From NCBI GenBank assembly GCA_033296885.1, contig MU864022.1, forward strand, positions 1 through 64,000: a stretch of 64,000 nt of DNA. Reading direction: 5' to 3'. The DNA comes from Triangularia verruculosa (taxonomy: Eukaryota > Ascomycota > Sordariomycetes > Sordariales > Podosporaceae). A program made the translations under genes and the position numbers. Positions 22,916 through 33,966 of the stretch are shown one piece after another (position 1 is the first letter of the stretch; every line of letters starts with the position of its first letter). Under the pieces are notes generated by a model that saw only the letters and a list, made by a program, of their open reading frames with translations, was not told where the DNA came from and made no database searches.

Positions 22916-24337
22916 ATGGAGTCTCCCGGAAACGGCGCCCAAGGTCCAGATGAGTATCTATCTCAGAGTGCCTCCCAGGATACAGCCACAGATCAACTTC
23001 ACCCGTCTCTATCCTCTGAGTGGGCCAGCTTTCTCGCTGCCCAGTATTGTGCCAGGGAGGTCGACATACTCAGAAAAGCTCTCGACGAACACATCGAGCA
23101 TGCGGCCTTGCAGCATGAGCGACTGTCCGCTGCCGTTGCGCAGTCTAGCTTCAACTCCAGCCCACCCGTCTCTCTGGTCACGGGAACGAACCTTCAGGGT
23201 CACCTGCAATCTATGCGGCGGGAGATGATGGAGAGCATGTCTCAGCTCTCACAGAAGCTTACGGCTCACGAGAAAAAAACCGAGGATCTACGGTCTCTCA
23301 CATCAAACGACATCAATGCCGTTCAAGAGAAGTATTTGTCTGCCCTCGAGCTTGTCGAGTACTTGCAAGGAGAGCTGCGAGAGATGAGGTCCGAGAAGGC
23401 CAGCACGGACAACAAGCTCGTCACCTTAGAGCGTCAGAACATTGACACTAACTCCAAGCTCACGGCCTTGGAACACGACACCGACGCCAAACTCCAGGCC
23501 TCGGAACACAACACTGACACTAAACTCACGGCGTTGGGACATCGGGTCTCTGCTCTTGCCCAGCCTTCTCGGCAACTATCTGGCGAGGCAATGTTGTTTG
23601 TGGAGCAGCTTCTCTCTCGACGTGATGAGCTCATCCGAGCCACCATGACAGCAAGTCCTGAGGAAGTCACACAAGTGCAGCAACACCAGAGTAGGAAACT
23701 TCTCAACATCCAAAGTTTTTCAGGCGTTGACTTATATCGAAAAGCTACCATAACCCATCCACCCCCTGGGCATGCAACCAGGCACACAAACGCAGCTGAT
23801 GCTGGCAACACAGCGCCCGCCAATGAGGGACAAGTTGAGGCACCTGCCAAACCGAAGCAACAGAAGAATACGAGCAGACAGAACCAACCCAGCATGGCCG
23901 CTACGCGGATACAACCCAAGAGGAAAGCCGCAGAGCCTCCTCAGACGCAACCCGACCCCAAGCGGGTCGTTTCCAAGCCACGTCAACCGGCAAAACCAAC
24001 GACCAAGGTTAAGGTAAATACTGCTCTTACCGATTCCCAGGACACGAAAGACCTCTACCTCAAATTCCGAAATCGGTACGATGCCAACCCGCCCCTGAAT
24101 CAGGTGAGAGGTATCTGGAGATTCATCAACCAGATCAAGAATCCCGACTTGGCAAAGCATCTTCAGGAGTCCCTTGTACTCTCCCTACCGGAGTATGTGA
24201 AGTTGGGCACACGTGGCCGGCCGACGACGCAAGTTGGCGGCCCGCAGAGGATCTTTGTGACCATTTCCGTCCATATGACATGGAAGAGATTTGCCGAGGC
24301 GTTTGATCACTATGCCGCCTTGTATTTGAAGGAGTGA
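22916..24337 (+). CDS. Hypothetical coiled-coil protein
   Basis: A single open frame of 473 residues from an ATG (MESPGNGAQGPDEYL). No family is recognised. Residues about 40-230 are predicted by eye to be largely coiled coil; within them is a degenerate repeat of roughly 11 residues (LTALEHDTDAK, LQASEHNTDTK, LTALGHRVSAL). Residues about 280-370 are Pro/Lys/Gln-rich with basic clusters (QPKRKAA, DPKRVVSKPRQ) that could act as nuclear signals. The C-terminal 100 residues (DLYLKFRNRYDANPPLNQVR to the end) look compact and may be a conserved domain. There is no signal peptide or membrane segment. A nuclear scaffold is plausible but is inference. It converges on the membrane-protein gene 419 bp away. 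Confidence 0.75.
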   Translation: MESPGNGAQGPDEYLSQSASQDTATDQLHPSLSSEWASFLAAQYCAREVDILRKALDEHIEHAALQHERLSAAVAQSSFNSSPPVSLVTGTNLQGHLQSMRREMMESMSQLSQKLTAHEKKTEDLRSLTSNDINAVQEKYLSALELVEYLQGELREMRSEKASTDNKLVTLERQNIDTNSKLTALEHDTDAKLQASEHNTDTKLTALGHRVSALAQPSRQLSGEAMLFVEQLLSRRDELIRATMTASPEEVTQVQQHQSRKLLNIQSFSGVDLYRKATITHPPPGHATRHTNAADAGNTAPANEGQVEAPAKPKQQKNTSRQNQPSMAATRIQPKRKAAEPPQTQPDPKRVVSKPRQPAKPTTKVKVNTALTDSQDTKDLYLKFRNRYDANPPLNQVRGIWRFINQIKNPDLAKHLQESLVLSLPEYVKLGTRGRPTTQVGGPQRIFVTISVHMTWKRFAEAFDHYAALYLKE

Positions 24338-24756
24338 ATGTGTCTCGAGTTGGACCGGGGGTCTGGTGGTTGTTACGAAGGCAAGATTTGCATGATGGAT
24401 GGACATGAGATGGATCGCTAAATATTTGCTGCATGTACAAGGCGCTTGCGGTATGGGAATAGAGATAATGGACGGGGTTGGATGTGGTGGAGAGTGATAT
24501 TCTGAGAGATTAAGCACATGTATATTACACACCAGCATAGCTAGGTAATTTGCCCGCATAACATCATCATGTCGTGGCAAGATAGTTCTCTCTCGACAAA
24601 CATGTCTCATTCAAATGTATGCAAATTATTATTCAGATGTTTTTGATACTCTACAATTTATCTGTGCCGTTTTTCCAGTGCAGGCACCGTGTACTTCATG
24701 GATATCCCAACCCTTACTTCTTCTCCTTCATCCCCCCCATTGCTTTTTGTTTACCA
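24338..24756. other. Convergent intergenic region, nothing recognised
   Basis: Presumed 3' UTRs of the orphan coiled-coil gene and of the minus-strand membrane-protein gene. No gene or repeat is visible. Confidence 0.5.
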
Positions 24757-27700
24757 TCAGCCCGTCGACCTCAACCCATTCAAGCCCACAAAGTTGGTAT
24801 ACTCGCACTTGCACCCGCCCGTCCCGCCATCCATCCCCCCAAAACTCGGGTTGAAGAACCCACCCGGGTTGACCAAGTCCCCGGTATTGTTCATCTGATT
24901 GAGAAACAGCTTCGCGTCATCCAAAACGATCTTTTGGTTCTTCCTGTCCACCCCCCTCCCAAAGACAAATTTACTCCCCGGGATCCCGCCGTGGGTATCC
25001 AGCGTGACCGTGATCGGGTAAGGGAACGTGCCGGGTTGGGTTTCGTTCCTGTTCGACTCCCTCCCGCCAAAACCTTTTCCGACGAGCTTGGTGCTGTTTT
25101 CCTTTCTTGTCCAGATTTCGACCTTGTATCTTACTGATAACCACGTGACGACAAAGTTTGCTTCGGTGAGGGGGGAACCGCCGTTGCGGTCGGATGATGG
25201 AGGGGGGTTGTTGGGGGAGACGGAGGAGAGGTAGATTGTTTTGTTGTAGTAGGAGTAGAAGGAGTAGCGCTCCGAGGGGAGGTCGCGGTCGTAGAGGCGG
25301 AGGGGTTGCTGATGGGGAAAGGGGAGGTGAGTTGCGGGGGCGGGGGTGCCGTCGGGTGCGAGGAGGGGAGGGGGGAGGAGGGAGGAGATGTTGAGGGGTG
25401 GGGAGATGGGGTTTTGGGCTTGGCGGCGGGTGAGGAGGTTGGGGCCGGCGGTGGTGGAGTTTAGGGAGGGGAGGATGGTGATGTAGAAGGGGGTTGGTTC
25501 GCCTGCTTTGTTCGGGGAGGTTACACCGTCGGTGGTGTTGCCTAGGAAGAACATATCCTGGAAGGAAGGGGGGGCGGGGGAGGGGGAGGGGTTGAGGCTG
25601 GAAGGGGGGGATTGGGTTTGGCGGGGGGTGAGGAGGAGACGGCGGAGGAGGGTGGAGAGGCTGATTCCGTTGCTTCGGATGGAGACGGGGCGGGTGGTGA
25701 GGTTTGTTGGGTTGAGGGTGCGGTTGAGTTCGTCTAGGGGCCGGCCGGTGCCGAAGTCGATGGGGGTGGGACGGGGCGGTTCTTGGCCGGTGACGTTCCA
25801 GAGCTGTCGGGTGTTGTTGTCGAATTGGATTTGGAAGATGAAGCTTGGCTGGTCGGCGTTGAAGGGGGCGACGGAATCGGCTTCTTCTTCGGGGAGGGAG
25901 CAGCTCCAGAGGGTGGCTGGTTGGATGCAGACTGTGCTTGCGTCAGACTGGGTGCCAATGACGGTCGAGATTCCAGTTGGCATTGGTGGGAAGTCGGTGA
26001 GGTTGAGGAACCGGGATAGGATGATCTCTTCGGCCACGGTGCGCCGTGATAGTACGACTCCGAGGACAACTCCCAAGATGGTCATGGCGATGACTGCGGC
26101 TAGGATGCCAAAGCACACTCGCCTCCGCTTGCGTCCCTCAGGCCCCGGCTTTCCAAGAGCACCGCAGCAAGGCATGCAGCCACGCCCTACTTTCCTCGCT
26201 ACATAGTCTTCCTTTTCGTGTCTCCTTCGCTTTCGTTCTGCCGCCAAGTTGGGGAGATAGTTTGCTGGGAGAAAGGAGCCCATCGGCCGGTCTGGCAACC
26301 TCATCTGTGTTGGAGGTGGTGTCAGGGGAACATTTTGGAGGCCGATGGCGCCCTGAGATGTCATCGTTTGTGATAGGCCAACAGGGACAGGACCCGGCGA
26401 AGGAGGGAACATGGTGGCTGAGGCATGCCCTGGAGGAACAACAGCTTGATATCGAACATTGTTTTGCCTATGTGGAGGCGAGTATGGGGGTGGCAACTCC
26501 GGTGTCCGCGACTCCTCGACCAGAATACGCGCCTTTTCTGTCGGCGTCTCCTCTTGAGGCACTGTTGTCCGGGCTGTTATTGGTGCTGGTTCGGGTACTG
26601 GTGTGGACGCTGCTGTCGGCACCATAATGGGAGCTGGTGCCGGAGCTGCCGCAGCTAGTGCCGGAGCTGAAGTTGGAGTCGGAGCTGAAACCGGCGCCCA
26701 TGCTGGTACTGGCGGAGTTGGTGCTGGTAATGGTGATTCAACAGGAGAGAAGTCTTGGATGATAATACGTGGCGGGGGTTGCCGTGGCTTGGTCTCAATG
26801 TTTGCGCTTGCCGGCTGACTGGATTTCGACCTAGTGAGAACTGGAGAAAGCCCCATCTTCGTGTTTTTTGTCTCCCACCACTCTGTCTCTCCTTTTGGCT
26901 CGGCAGCCTCTCCCACAGCCGGAAGTCTGGGGGTTGCTGGAGTTGGCACGAATGGCGAGGTGACCTGATCCCACCATCCTTGGGATCGCGCGCTCCCACC
27001 AGTGTTGGATCTCTTCCTGCTAGTAGCGCTGTATGATTTTCTGTTGGCTACTGGACTGCCATCCTCCTCGAACAGAGTCACTGGCGTGTCCATATCGCTG
27101 TCGTCGTCGCTGACATAAATCGCAGTTGTCGTCGTATCTCGCCGGTTTCTGGCGCCATTGTTCACCCCGAAGCCGCCAGCGCTGAAAGGCGAAGCCTCAT
27201 AGGCTTTGTACCCTTGAGGGATCGATGGAACAGCTGGGACGTAAGCTGTCTGGGGAAGAATCATGCCGTCGAGACCTCTCGGTGAAAAGTCGTCCTCAGT
27301 ATCCGGTGACCATGCAGATACCGGCTGCTTCGAGGGTGGTGTTGTTGTTGGCTGGTGCCGAAAATATGGTGGTAAGTCCACCGGAGTTTCAACCACGGCT
27401 GTTTGAGGACTGATGACCACGTCTGAGTCTGTGGGCATCTCAAACCCTATCATGATGGGCCCAGCGCTGGGCGAGAGATCGACTTGTGGTGATGCCTCTG
27501 CAACCAGACGGTCAACTCTCTTGCCTTTTGTTGGCTTCCGTTTCAACCAGCCAAATGTGCTGCTGGATTCTCCGTTCTGTTGCCCCTCCAAAGCGAGCAG
27601 AGCCGCGGCATCAACAAACTTTCCCGTTCGGCTCTCGCGATTTGCTGAGTTGAGTCTCATCTGGTTGGCGATGTGTTGTTGCTGCTTCTGCTGGCGGAAC

Positions 27701-28014
27701 TTGGACATGTCGGTGACGAGTTTGATCCCTGCCTTTGCATTCTGGGCCTTTTGTCTGTGTCGAGACTTGAGTCTTTTGACCTTGTGTACCGACATGCGTG
27801 GTGTTAGTGAGACTGCTGTTGCTTGAGCTGGCTGTCCATGTGGCATTGGTTCCGTCTGGATGTCAACCAAGGGGCCTTCCATGGGAGCAGCCGTCATGGG
27901 CGTCAACACCTCATCGTCCTCCCATTCCTCCCAGTCCTCTTTGGTCCTGCCAGTGAGGTTGCTGCTGGGGTGGTGGTGAGAGTTCCACGGATTGTTCATG
28001 TTGGGTGTAGCCAT
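24757..28014 (-). CDS. Large single-pass membrane protein of unknown function
   Basis: Uninterrupted frame of 1,085 residues from the ATG of MATPNMNNPWNSHHH. The N-terminal 600 residues are disordered and rich in Pro/Ser/Thr/Ala, with an acidic stretch near the start (EDWEEWEDDEVLTPM), basic clusters (KVKRLKSRHRQKAQNAK) and an Ala/Pro-rich stretch near 430-490. A Cys/basic segment (RGCMPCCGALG, GRKRRRVCFG) immediately precedes one hydrophobic span (about 655-680) followed by RR. The C-terminal 400 residues contain many Asn-X-Ser/Thr sites (LNRTLNPTNLT, NNTRQLWNVT) and are probably extracellular or luminal. There is no N-terminal signal, so the orientation is likely N-in/C-out (type II; inference). 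The CMPCC motif may be palmitoylated. I recognise no catalytic motif. Plausible as a plasma-membrane or wall-contact protein. Confidence 0.8.
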   Translation of the reverse strand: MATPNMNNPWNSHHHPSSNLTGRTKEDWEEWEDDEVLTPMTAAPMEGPLVDIQTEPMPHGQPAQATAVSLTPRMSVHKVKRLKSRHRQKAQNAKAGIKLVTDMSKFRQQKQQQHIANQMRLNSANRESRTGKFVDAAALLALEGQQNGESSSTFGWLKRKPTKGKRVDRLVAEASPQVDLSPSAGPIMIGFEMPTDSDVVISPQTAVVETPVDLPPYFRHQPTTTPPSKQPVSAWSPDTEDDFSPRGLDGMILPQTAYVPAVPSIPQGYKAYEASPFSAGGFGVNNGARNRRDTTTTAIYVSDDDSDMDTPVTLFEEDGSPVANRKSYSATSRKRSNTGGSARSQGWWDQVTSPFVPTPATPRLPAVGEAAEPKGETEWWETKNTKMGLSPVLTRSKSSQPASANIETKPRQPPPRIIIQDFSPVESPLPAPTPPVPAWAPVSAPTPTSAPALAAAAPAPAPIMVPTAASTPVPEPAPITARTTVPQEETPTEKARILVEESRTPELPPPYSPPHRQNNVRYQAVVPPGHASATMFPPSPGPVPVGLSQTMTSQGAIGLQNVPLTPPPTQMRLPDRPMGSFLPANYLPNLAAERKRRRHEKEDYVARKVGRGCMPCCGALGKPGPEGRKRRRVCFGILAAVIAMTILGVVLGVVLSRRTVAEEIILSRFLNLTDFPPMPTGISTVIGTQSDASTVCIQPATLWSCSLPEEEADSVAPFNADQPSFIFQIQFDNNTRQLWNVTGQEPPRPTPIDFGTGRPLDELNRTLNPTNLTTRPVSIRSNGISLSTLLRRLLLTPRQTQSPPSSLNPSPSPAPPSFQDMFFLGNTTDGVTSPNKAGEPTPFYITILPSLNSTTAGPNLLTRRQAQNPISPPLNISSLLPPPLLAPDGTPAPATHLPFPHQQPLRLYDRDLPSERYSFYSYYNKTIYLSSVSPNNPPPSSDRNGGSPLTEANFVVTWLSVRYKVEIWTRKENSTKLVGKGFGGRESNRNETQPGTFPYPITVTLDTHGGIPGSKFVFGRGVDRKNQKIVLDDAKLFLNQMNNTGDLVNPGGFFNPSFGGMDGGTGGCKCEYTNFVGLNGLRSTG

Positions 28015-31000
28015 TATAGTCGTGTTTGATTATGTATTGATGGTGTGTGTTGTCGGTTTCTTGTCAGAAGTTGATTAAAAAGTAGAAGTTTGTTGAGAGT
28101 CGAAATGGAACCAGGCCATTTGATAGCAACACCTTTGTGGAAAACTGTCGATATGGCCGCAGATAACTGACAACGTGTGTGAATCGAGTCCCCTGATTAG
28201 ATTCCTCCAGTCACTAGACAATAGAAAAGAAAGGAGCACCTCGAGGAACAATAGGCATTATTCAGTGTGCAGGTGGTTGGGTCAAAGAAAGCCAAACAAT
28301 GGAAGTCCACCGGGAACAATAGATTCCGAACAACAGAGACAGTAGGAAGATAGGACCACGAAAACCACGAACAGGAGGAAAAGAGAAGCAAGTGAATGGT
28401 CTGCGAGAGAAAAAAACCAAACAGTCAGTCACCAGCCATTTCACCACGGAACTGGGCATCTGATTCATGGCTCCATAGTTCGTGGCTCATCTTGGCCAGA
28501 TTCATGATCGGGGCTGTCTGAATGGCTCGCCTCTGCCTGGACTGCATCTGCCCATGTCCGCAAGGACGAGCTCGTCGTCAAGCAGAGCGATCTCTGTGGA
28601 CAGCACGAAATGCCCCATCTGATGGCGCACGAGAATTGTATGGAATAAGCGCCGCGAGGTTGCTTCGCGCTGATGGATTGGCTACGGCGAAGCGCCCATT
28701 GTCTTGGGGCTGATGCTGATTGGCTCCTTGTCGCGGCTCGCTCTGATCCGCCCATCCAATGGTGCTCCGCTTGTCGCTTCGCAGCAAAACATGGAGATTG
28801 AAGTCCCACACAGCGAGCGAGGAGGGTACAAACGAGATAACTGTCGCGTCATGGCATTTGATGAAACTGAAGCAAGAAAGACGGTGGATGATTCCCAGTG
28901 GATTTCTGTCTGGAGGGGTGTGGGCAGAGACGGTTGTGACCCGTGCGTCCCGCCCAAACCCCACATCGACAAGACTCGACTCGGCCATCTCGTCTTCATG
29001 TTCGAGTCCTCGGATCCTGGGGACTCGTTTACTGAGCAAGCCATAGAGGGTATACCGTAGTCTTCAATGGAGCTTTCTAAACCTTCCCTCACCACCACAA
29101 GCATGCATTAAGGGGATGCCGTTCTAGATCCACGCAAGCGCTGCCAAGGCTGCCAAGAGCGAGATCTCGCCAAGCTTTATCGCCAAGCGGTCCAGGATGC
29201 AGGAAAGACGTCACCCTGACACTCGAGTACCTTGCAGGTCGGGTCAGCATCAACTACAACATGCCCGGGTCTCGTGAGATTTGACTTCACAGTTGTATAT
29301 TGATGTCTACATATTGGCAGTGATCCCCAACTGTTGGAACCCTCGCCTGGGTTTAACAGCAGACACATTCCTCTCCGCAGCAGCAACAATCGCACTCCTC
29401 CACGAATCCACCACGCATGCCCACCTCAGGTTGAGGCTCAGCGCTCTGTCATGGGGCGTGATTAGATACGAACAGAACCCCAGGAATCCATCTTTGCAAA
29501 CTTACAGGCTGTTCTGTCACCAGACCGTCTAGAGGGATAGCCTCCATGGGCTGCTGTTGCTCGGGAGCGTTGTCGAAGGGCATTGTGGCTCCGCTTTGAC
29601 GGAAAGTTGGGTTCTGATGTTGAAAAAGAAGATGTCAAAGAAACTTGAGTTTCACTGTTGGATGTTGATGGCGAAGGATCGAAGAGGCCAGGCAGCACAC
29701 AACCTCCCATTTATCTCCCTCGCAGCAAGCCTATGGGAGACAGCCGAACCAGTAAGCTAGCAAACCGATGAAAACCAAGTTGCCATGATTTTCGGCTTGC
29801 GTCGTCGTCTAGATGCACCGTTTCTGATAGCTCATAGGCTACCATTCTTGACGATGGGAAAAGCCGGACCTATGGAAACGGCCATGGCAGCATGTGCGTG
29901 AGGGGATTTTCACAGGTTTGGGTTACCACAACATCAAGCATGATTACCTTACCTTATGTTCTCTACTTTATGCATGACTTACTGAGATCAGTCACGAGTG
30001 TTTGATAACTCCAATCACCCGAAGAGTTCGATCACCAGCACCATCCGCATCTGTTATCGTGCAGATCAGTAGGAGACTGTATTCCCGAGCGAAACCCGAA
30101 TTAGTGACGGATCCGAAGCCGAGCTCAGAGCTATTGGTTTCGTCCTAGCATCGCCGCTCGAGATAGGCCTAAGGAACGATGTGAATAACGACGATCGACA
30201 ACTAGGCAAACTCAGCGACTGCCTCATCGTGATGGCTATTGCATCTAGGTAGGGAAGTGGATTCAGCTTCATGACCTGTCTTGCCTGCCTAAAGTATTCG
30301 GAAGCACCTGGGATATCTAAGGTAGGTGTACATCGGACCAAGACCGGGGAGAGTTTTACACATCCTATAGACGTTTAAATACATGAAAGTGCAAGACAAT
30401 TGATGTCGGACCTACCGGCAATCTCCAACACCGTGTAGCATCACCGGAGGCTCGTTGGTTATTGTTTGATGCTTTTTACATACCTACTTTGAGAACCAAC
30501 TCAGACAGCCTCGGATGTGATCTTGTGTCTCTTGTGCCAAGTAACAACTGCGCCTTCGCATTGAAAAGTATAGAAAGCATCTGTTGCCTGCATTGTTCCA
30601 TCCCGTCAATCTTCGTCATGCCGTCTCCGAAACGCACCAAGCAGCAAGCCGCTTCTAGAAACTGGCAAACGTTCTATCGCTCAAGCCAAGAGAACACAAG
30701 TTCCCGGTTAGCTTGCCTAGGTTTCATTTCTGCTTTCCCGGTATCTGGCTCTTGAATATCAAATGCAGGAAGCATCCACCCCCGCAAAAGCTGCTACCGC
30801 GGGGTTCAGCAAAGCGAATTGACGGCACGACATGCTCTGCATAATGATATGTTGACGCCACTTCGGGAACCATTTGCCATTAGGGCGCTGAGACTTTGTT
30901 GGTGGGTAAGATTACCCATCCTTGGCGCCTCCAAATACCTCTTCATCTAGGACAGTGTGTGGTGAAATAGGGGGATCCGAAGGAACAACGTATCTACCTA

Positions 31001-32460
31001 ACCACCAACTGCGGTGTGAAGAGAAGGCACACGATGCATGTCACAAGAGCGGCTGATGCTGTGTCCCTGATCACCCGGAGATCTGCAGGGCGTCGAAACG
31101 AACACTTTGCCTATCCACGGTTCCCGTGCCTATCTCGAGATCCACACACAGCCGCTGATCCGACCCGGCGTCCAATGCAGTTGAATCGAGGGAGAAAAGC
31201 GCGTGGAGGTGCCCCGGAATCGCGTCACTTACAACGGCTCAGAGGATTGTCGTGATTTCGAGATGGAAATTAGCGATGGCGTTTGTGAACGTTGGAGGAC
31301 ACGCTTTCCCCCCCCTGAAATTGAAGGGTTCCAAGAGATAAGGCGAACGCTACCCGGCAGTTAGCGTGTTGCAGAAGGGTTGATCTTCGGCAATGATTCG
31401 TCCCACGTTTCTCGCCTCTGTCGAACGTCGAGAACTTGGACATGTCTCTCCACACTGCAGCTCAAAGACAAGACATTGGAAGACAAGAGGATATATCAGC
31501 TGTAGCTCGTACGGAGAGCAGCTGCTGGCTGCAGATATGCACCAGAGATTCATCCAAACTCGCTAGGTGAAGGGCAGGCATCGGACTTTTTCTCAGCCCA
31601 GGGAAGTTGAAGAAAGTAGCAACAGGGGCCCTGGCCAAGAGCGAGGACCCTGCTGAACAACAAGGGGGGGAAAGGAAAAGCTGACTGACCGCTGCCGAAA
31701 AAGTCTTGGCTTCACATTTGTCCACTCTGGCCAAATCCTCAACAACAATTGTTTGATAATTTCGAACAAACTCGACATCCACAGCCCCTCAAGCATACCT
31801 ATGAATTCCGCTCCTTCATTTGCACCGTAGCCCACACCCCGCAGCGCCGCCCCGCGTGCATCGACGCGCGCACAGAGCCGTACTCGGTAGAGCTACGACA
31901 GTCTTACAGCACCACCGCATCACTGAATCTGTCGTTTCGGTAGGCGGTACAGCAGACGCCTCGTTCGTTTATTCGGCTGCAACTGCGAGTTTCAGCAGCC
32001 ATTCAACCACCCGCCCGAATCGAGAGAGGGCGCCCCGTTTCCGTGTGACGTTGGAAGCAAAAAACCCACAAACTGGCGTCCCAGCAGAACGGCGGAGCGT
32101 CGTCGTCGTCGTTTAGCGACCGACCGGTACGGTCCCATCACCGCAGACGCTCATCGGCCGCTTCACCCAATCCTTTGCGATTGGATAACCGACGTTCCCC
32201 TTCGGCCTACTTGGGCGTTCAGCCTCAACATCAGCCCCAAGGACCTCTCTCGCCGATTCCAGGTACGTGTTTAATATTGCCGGGTGACGCTTGTGTCCCG
32301 CCATCGGAATCCAGCAGCCACAGATGGCAAACACGGCTGCGTTTGCGCACAACTCTGGTGCTCGTGTATTCTCTGCAATTTCCATGCAATGTGTGTCTAC
32401 TTTATAGCATCAAGCTAATCCCTACTTCCCTAATTTTGTTCAGGCACACCAAGTTTCCCA
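28015..32460. other. Long divergent intergenic region
   Basis: About 4.4 kb with no confident gene. Near the minus-strand gene are AACAATA/AACAATG sites (28247-28253, 28295-28301, 28315-28321) and CCAAT boxes around 28672-28760. A doubtful two-exon small frame lies at 30618-30844. At the right end, 32049-32262 is an open, coding-like stretch that splices in frame into the GT34 gene but has no ATG. Confidence 0.45.
30618..30844 (+). CDS. Doubtful small two-exon open frame
   Basis: An ATG at 30618 opens MPSPKRTKQQAASRNW and continues to about 30707. A GTTAGC donor and a GCAG acceptor near 30767 would join it in frame to KHPPPQKLLPRGSAK and a stop at 30842-30844, for about 54 basic residues. 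The donor is non-typical and no good branch site is seen. No family is recognised. Listed only because the join keeps frame and the composition is protein-like. Confidence 0.15.
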
Positions 32461-33966
32461 ATGTCCTTGTCCCGCAGTCCATCTCCCGTACCTGGCGGCG
32501 GCTGGGCCAGCCCAGGTCTCAACATCAACAGCGGCCGATCGAGCCCAACTAGAGGATACACCGGGGGGACGAGCAGCGCGACGCCTGTCATGTGGGAATC
32601 CTCAAGGTTAAAAAAGGCTGGCGGGTCCGGGTACCCTTCCTTTCAGACGCAAGGCTCGGGCTTTCTCTCAAAACACATGCGCAAGATATCGAGCAGCTTG
32701 CCCCGGTTCAACACCTCCAACAGCTCACCATATGCTGAGAAGGAGAAGCTTGGCCGCGGCAGATGGTCGGCCCAAAATGTACCGTTGCTGGGAAGAATAC
32801 GGGGTCTCATGGGACGCATGGGCCGGAAGATGAAGATACGATTACTGCTTTTGTTTATGCTTTTATTCTGCATCATCATATTTTACAATACTCGTAAGTT
32901 GTCATGTACAGAGGGAAAGGAGTTCCAATGGCGAGCTAACCATATGAATAGCATTGGTATACCATTGGAGAAGAACGTCATGGCTTGGCGGCGGTCAAAA
33001 GTTTGTGATTATCCTGGCTGCCAACATTGGAGGTGGTGTGATGGAATGGAAGGGGGCGCGAGAATGGGCGATCGAGCGAGACTCGGTTAGGAACAAGAAG
33101 AAATACGTGGCCAGATGGGGGTACGATCTTGAGATTGTCGACATGAGCACCAAGAAACGGTATGCCCACGAGTGGCGAGAGAGCTGGGAGAAGGTGGATT
33201 TCATCCGTACAGCGCTCAGAAAGTACCCCAAGGCGGAATGGTATGCTTGATCGCTATTCCCATCTCAACATAGTTGATTTTGACTGACACCTTTTTGTCT
33301 AGGGTATGGTGGCTGGACTTGAACACATTTATCATGGAACCAAGCTATTCGCTCCAGGATCACATTTTCAACAACCTCCACAAGCATGTCTACCGCGATA
33401 TCAACGAATACAACCCTCTCAACATCACGCATCCGATGACTGAAGAACACCTGGATCCCGACTCGCGGAGCCCTGTGGGCGATGGAAACGTTAATTCGGT
33501 CAATCTGGTGTTGCCTCAGGACTGCTCTGGTTTCAACCTTGGCTCCTTCTTTGTCCGCCGGAGCCCCTGGACCGACCGGCTGCTGGACATCTGGTGGGAT
33601 CCCGTAGCATACGAGCAGAAGCACATGGAATGGGAACACAAGGAGCAGGATGCGCTGGAGCAGCTGTATACTACGCAGCCCTGGATCCGGAAGCACACCG
33701 GCTTCCTCCCACAGCGCATGATCAACAGTTTTCCCACCGGGGCATGCAACGAGAACGGCAACGACACTCGCATCCACTACGACCAAAAGGACCGGGACTT
33801 TTTGGTCAACATGGCCGGCTGCGAATGGGGTCGCGATTGCTGGGGGGAGATGTACAATTTCCGGGAGCTCAGCTATTGGCTCAACCGGAATCCATGGGAG
33901 CTCTTCAAGGAGGAGTTTGTGGCCGTGATTTGGTTCAAGCTCACGGGCCAAAAGGTCAAACTCTGA
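32461..33966 (+). CDS. MNN10: GT34 family mannosyltransferase, MNN10-like
   Basis: Golgi type II membrane glycosyltransferase. MNN10 family members act in the alpha-1,6-mannan polymerase complex on N-glycans (family knowledge). Three exons: 32461-32893, 32952-33240 and 33303-33966, 461 residues. Residues 1-125 are cytosolic, Ser/Gly/Pro-rich and basic; a membrane span lies at 126-142 (LLLLFMLLFCIII); the lumenal catalytic domain follows (KFVIILAANIGGGVMEWKG, YVARWGYDLEIVDMS, WWLDLNTFIMEPSYSL, QDCSGFNLGSFFVRRS, HKEQDALEQL). The nucleotide-sugar motif reads Asp-Leu-Asn (246-248) rather than Asp-X-Asp. The start MSLSRSPSPVPGGGW is chosen because it resembles other fungal members as I recall them. 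However, an upstream exon ending at 32262 splices in frame (donor GTACGT at 32263, acceptor CAG at 32443) and reads GPLSPIPGTPSFPMSLS, so the N-terminus may be longer. MNN11 is an alternative identity. Confidence 0.88.
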
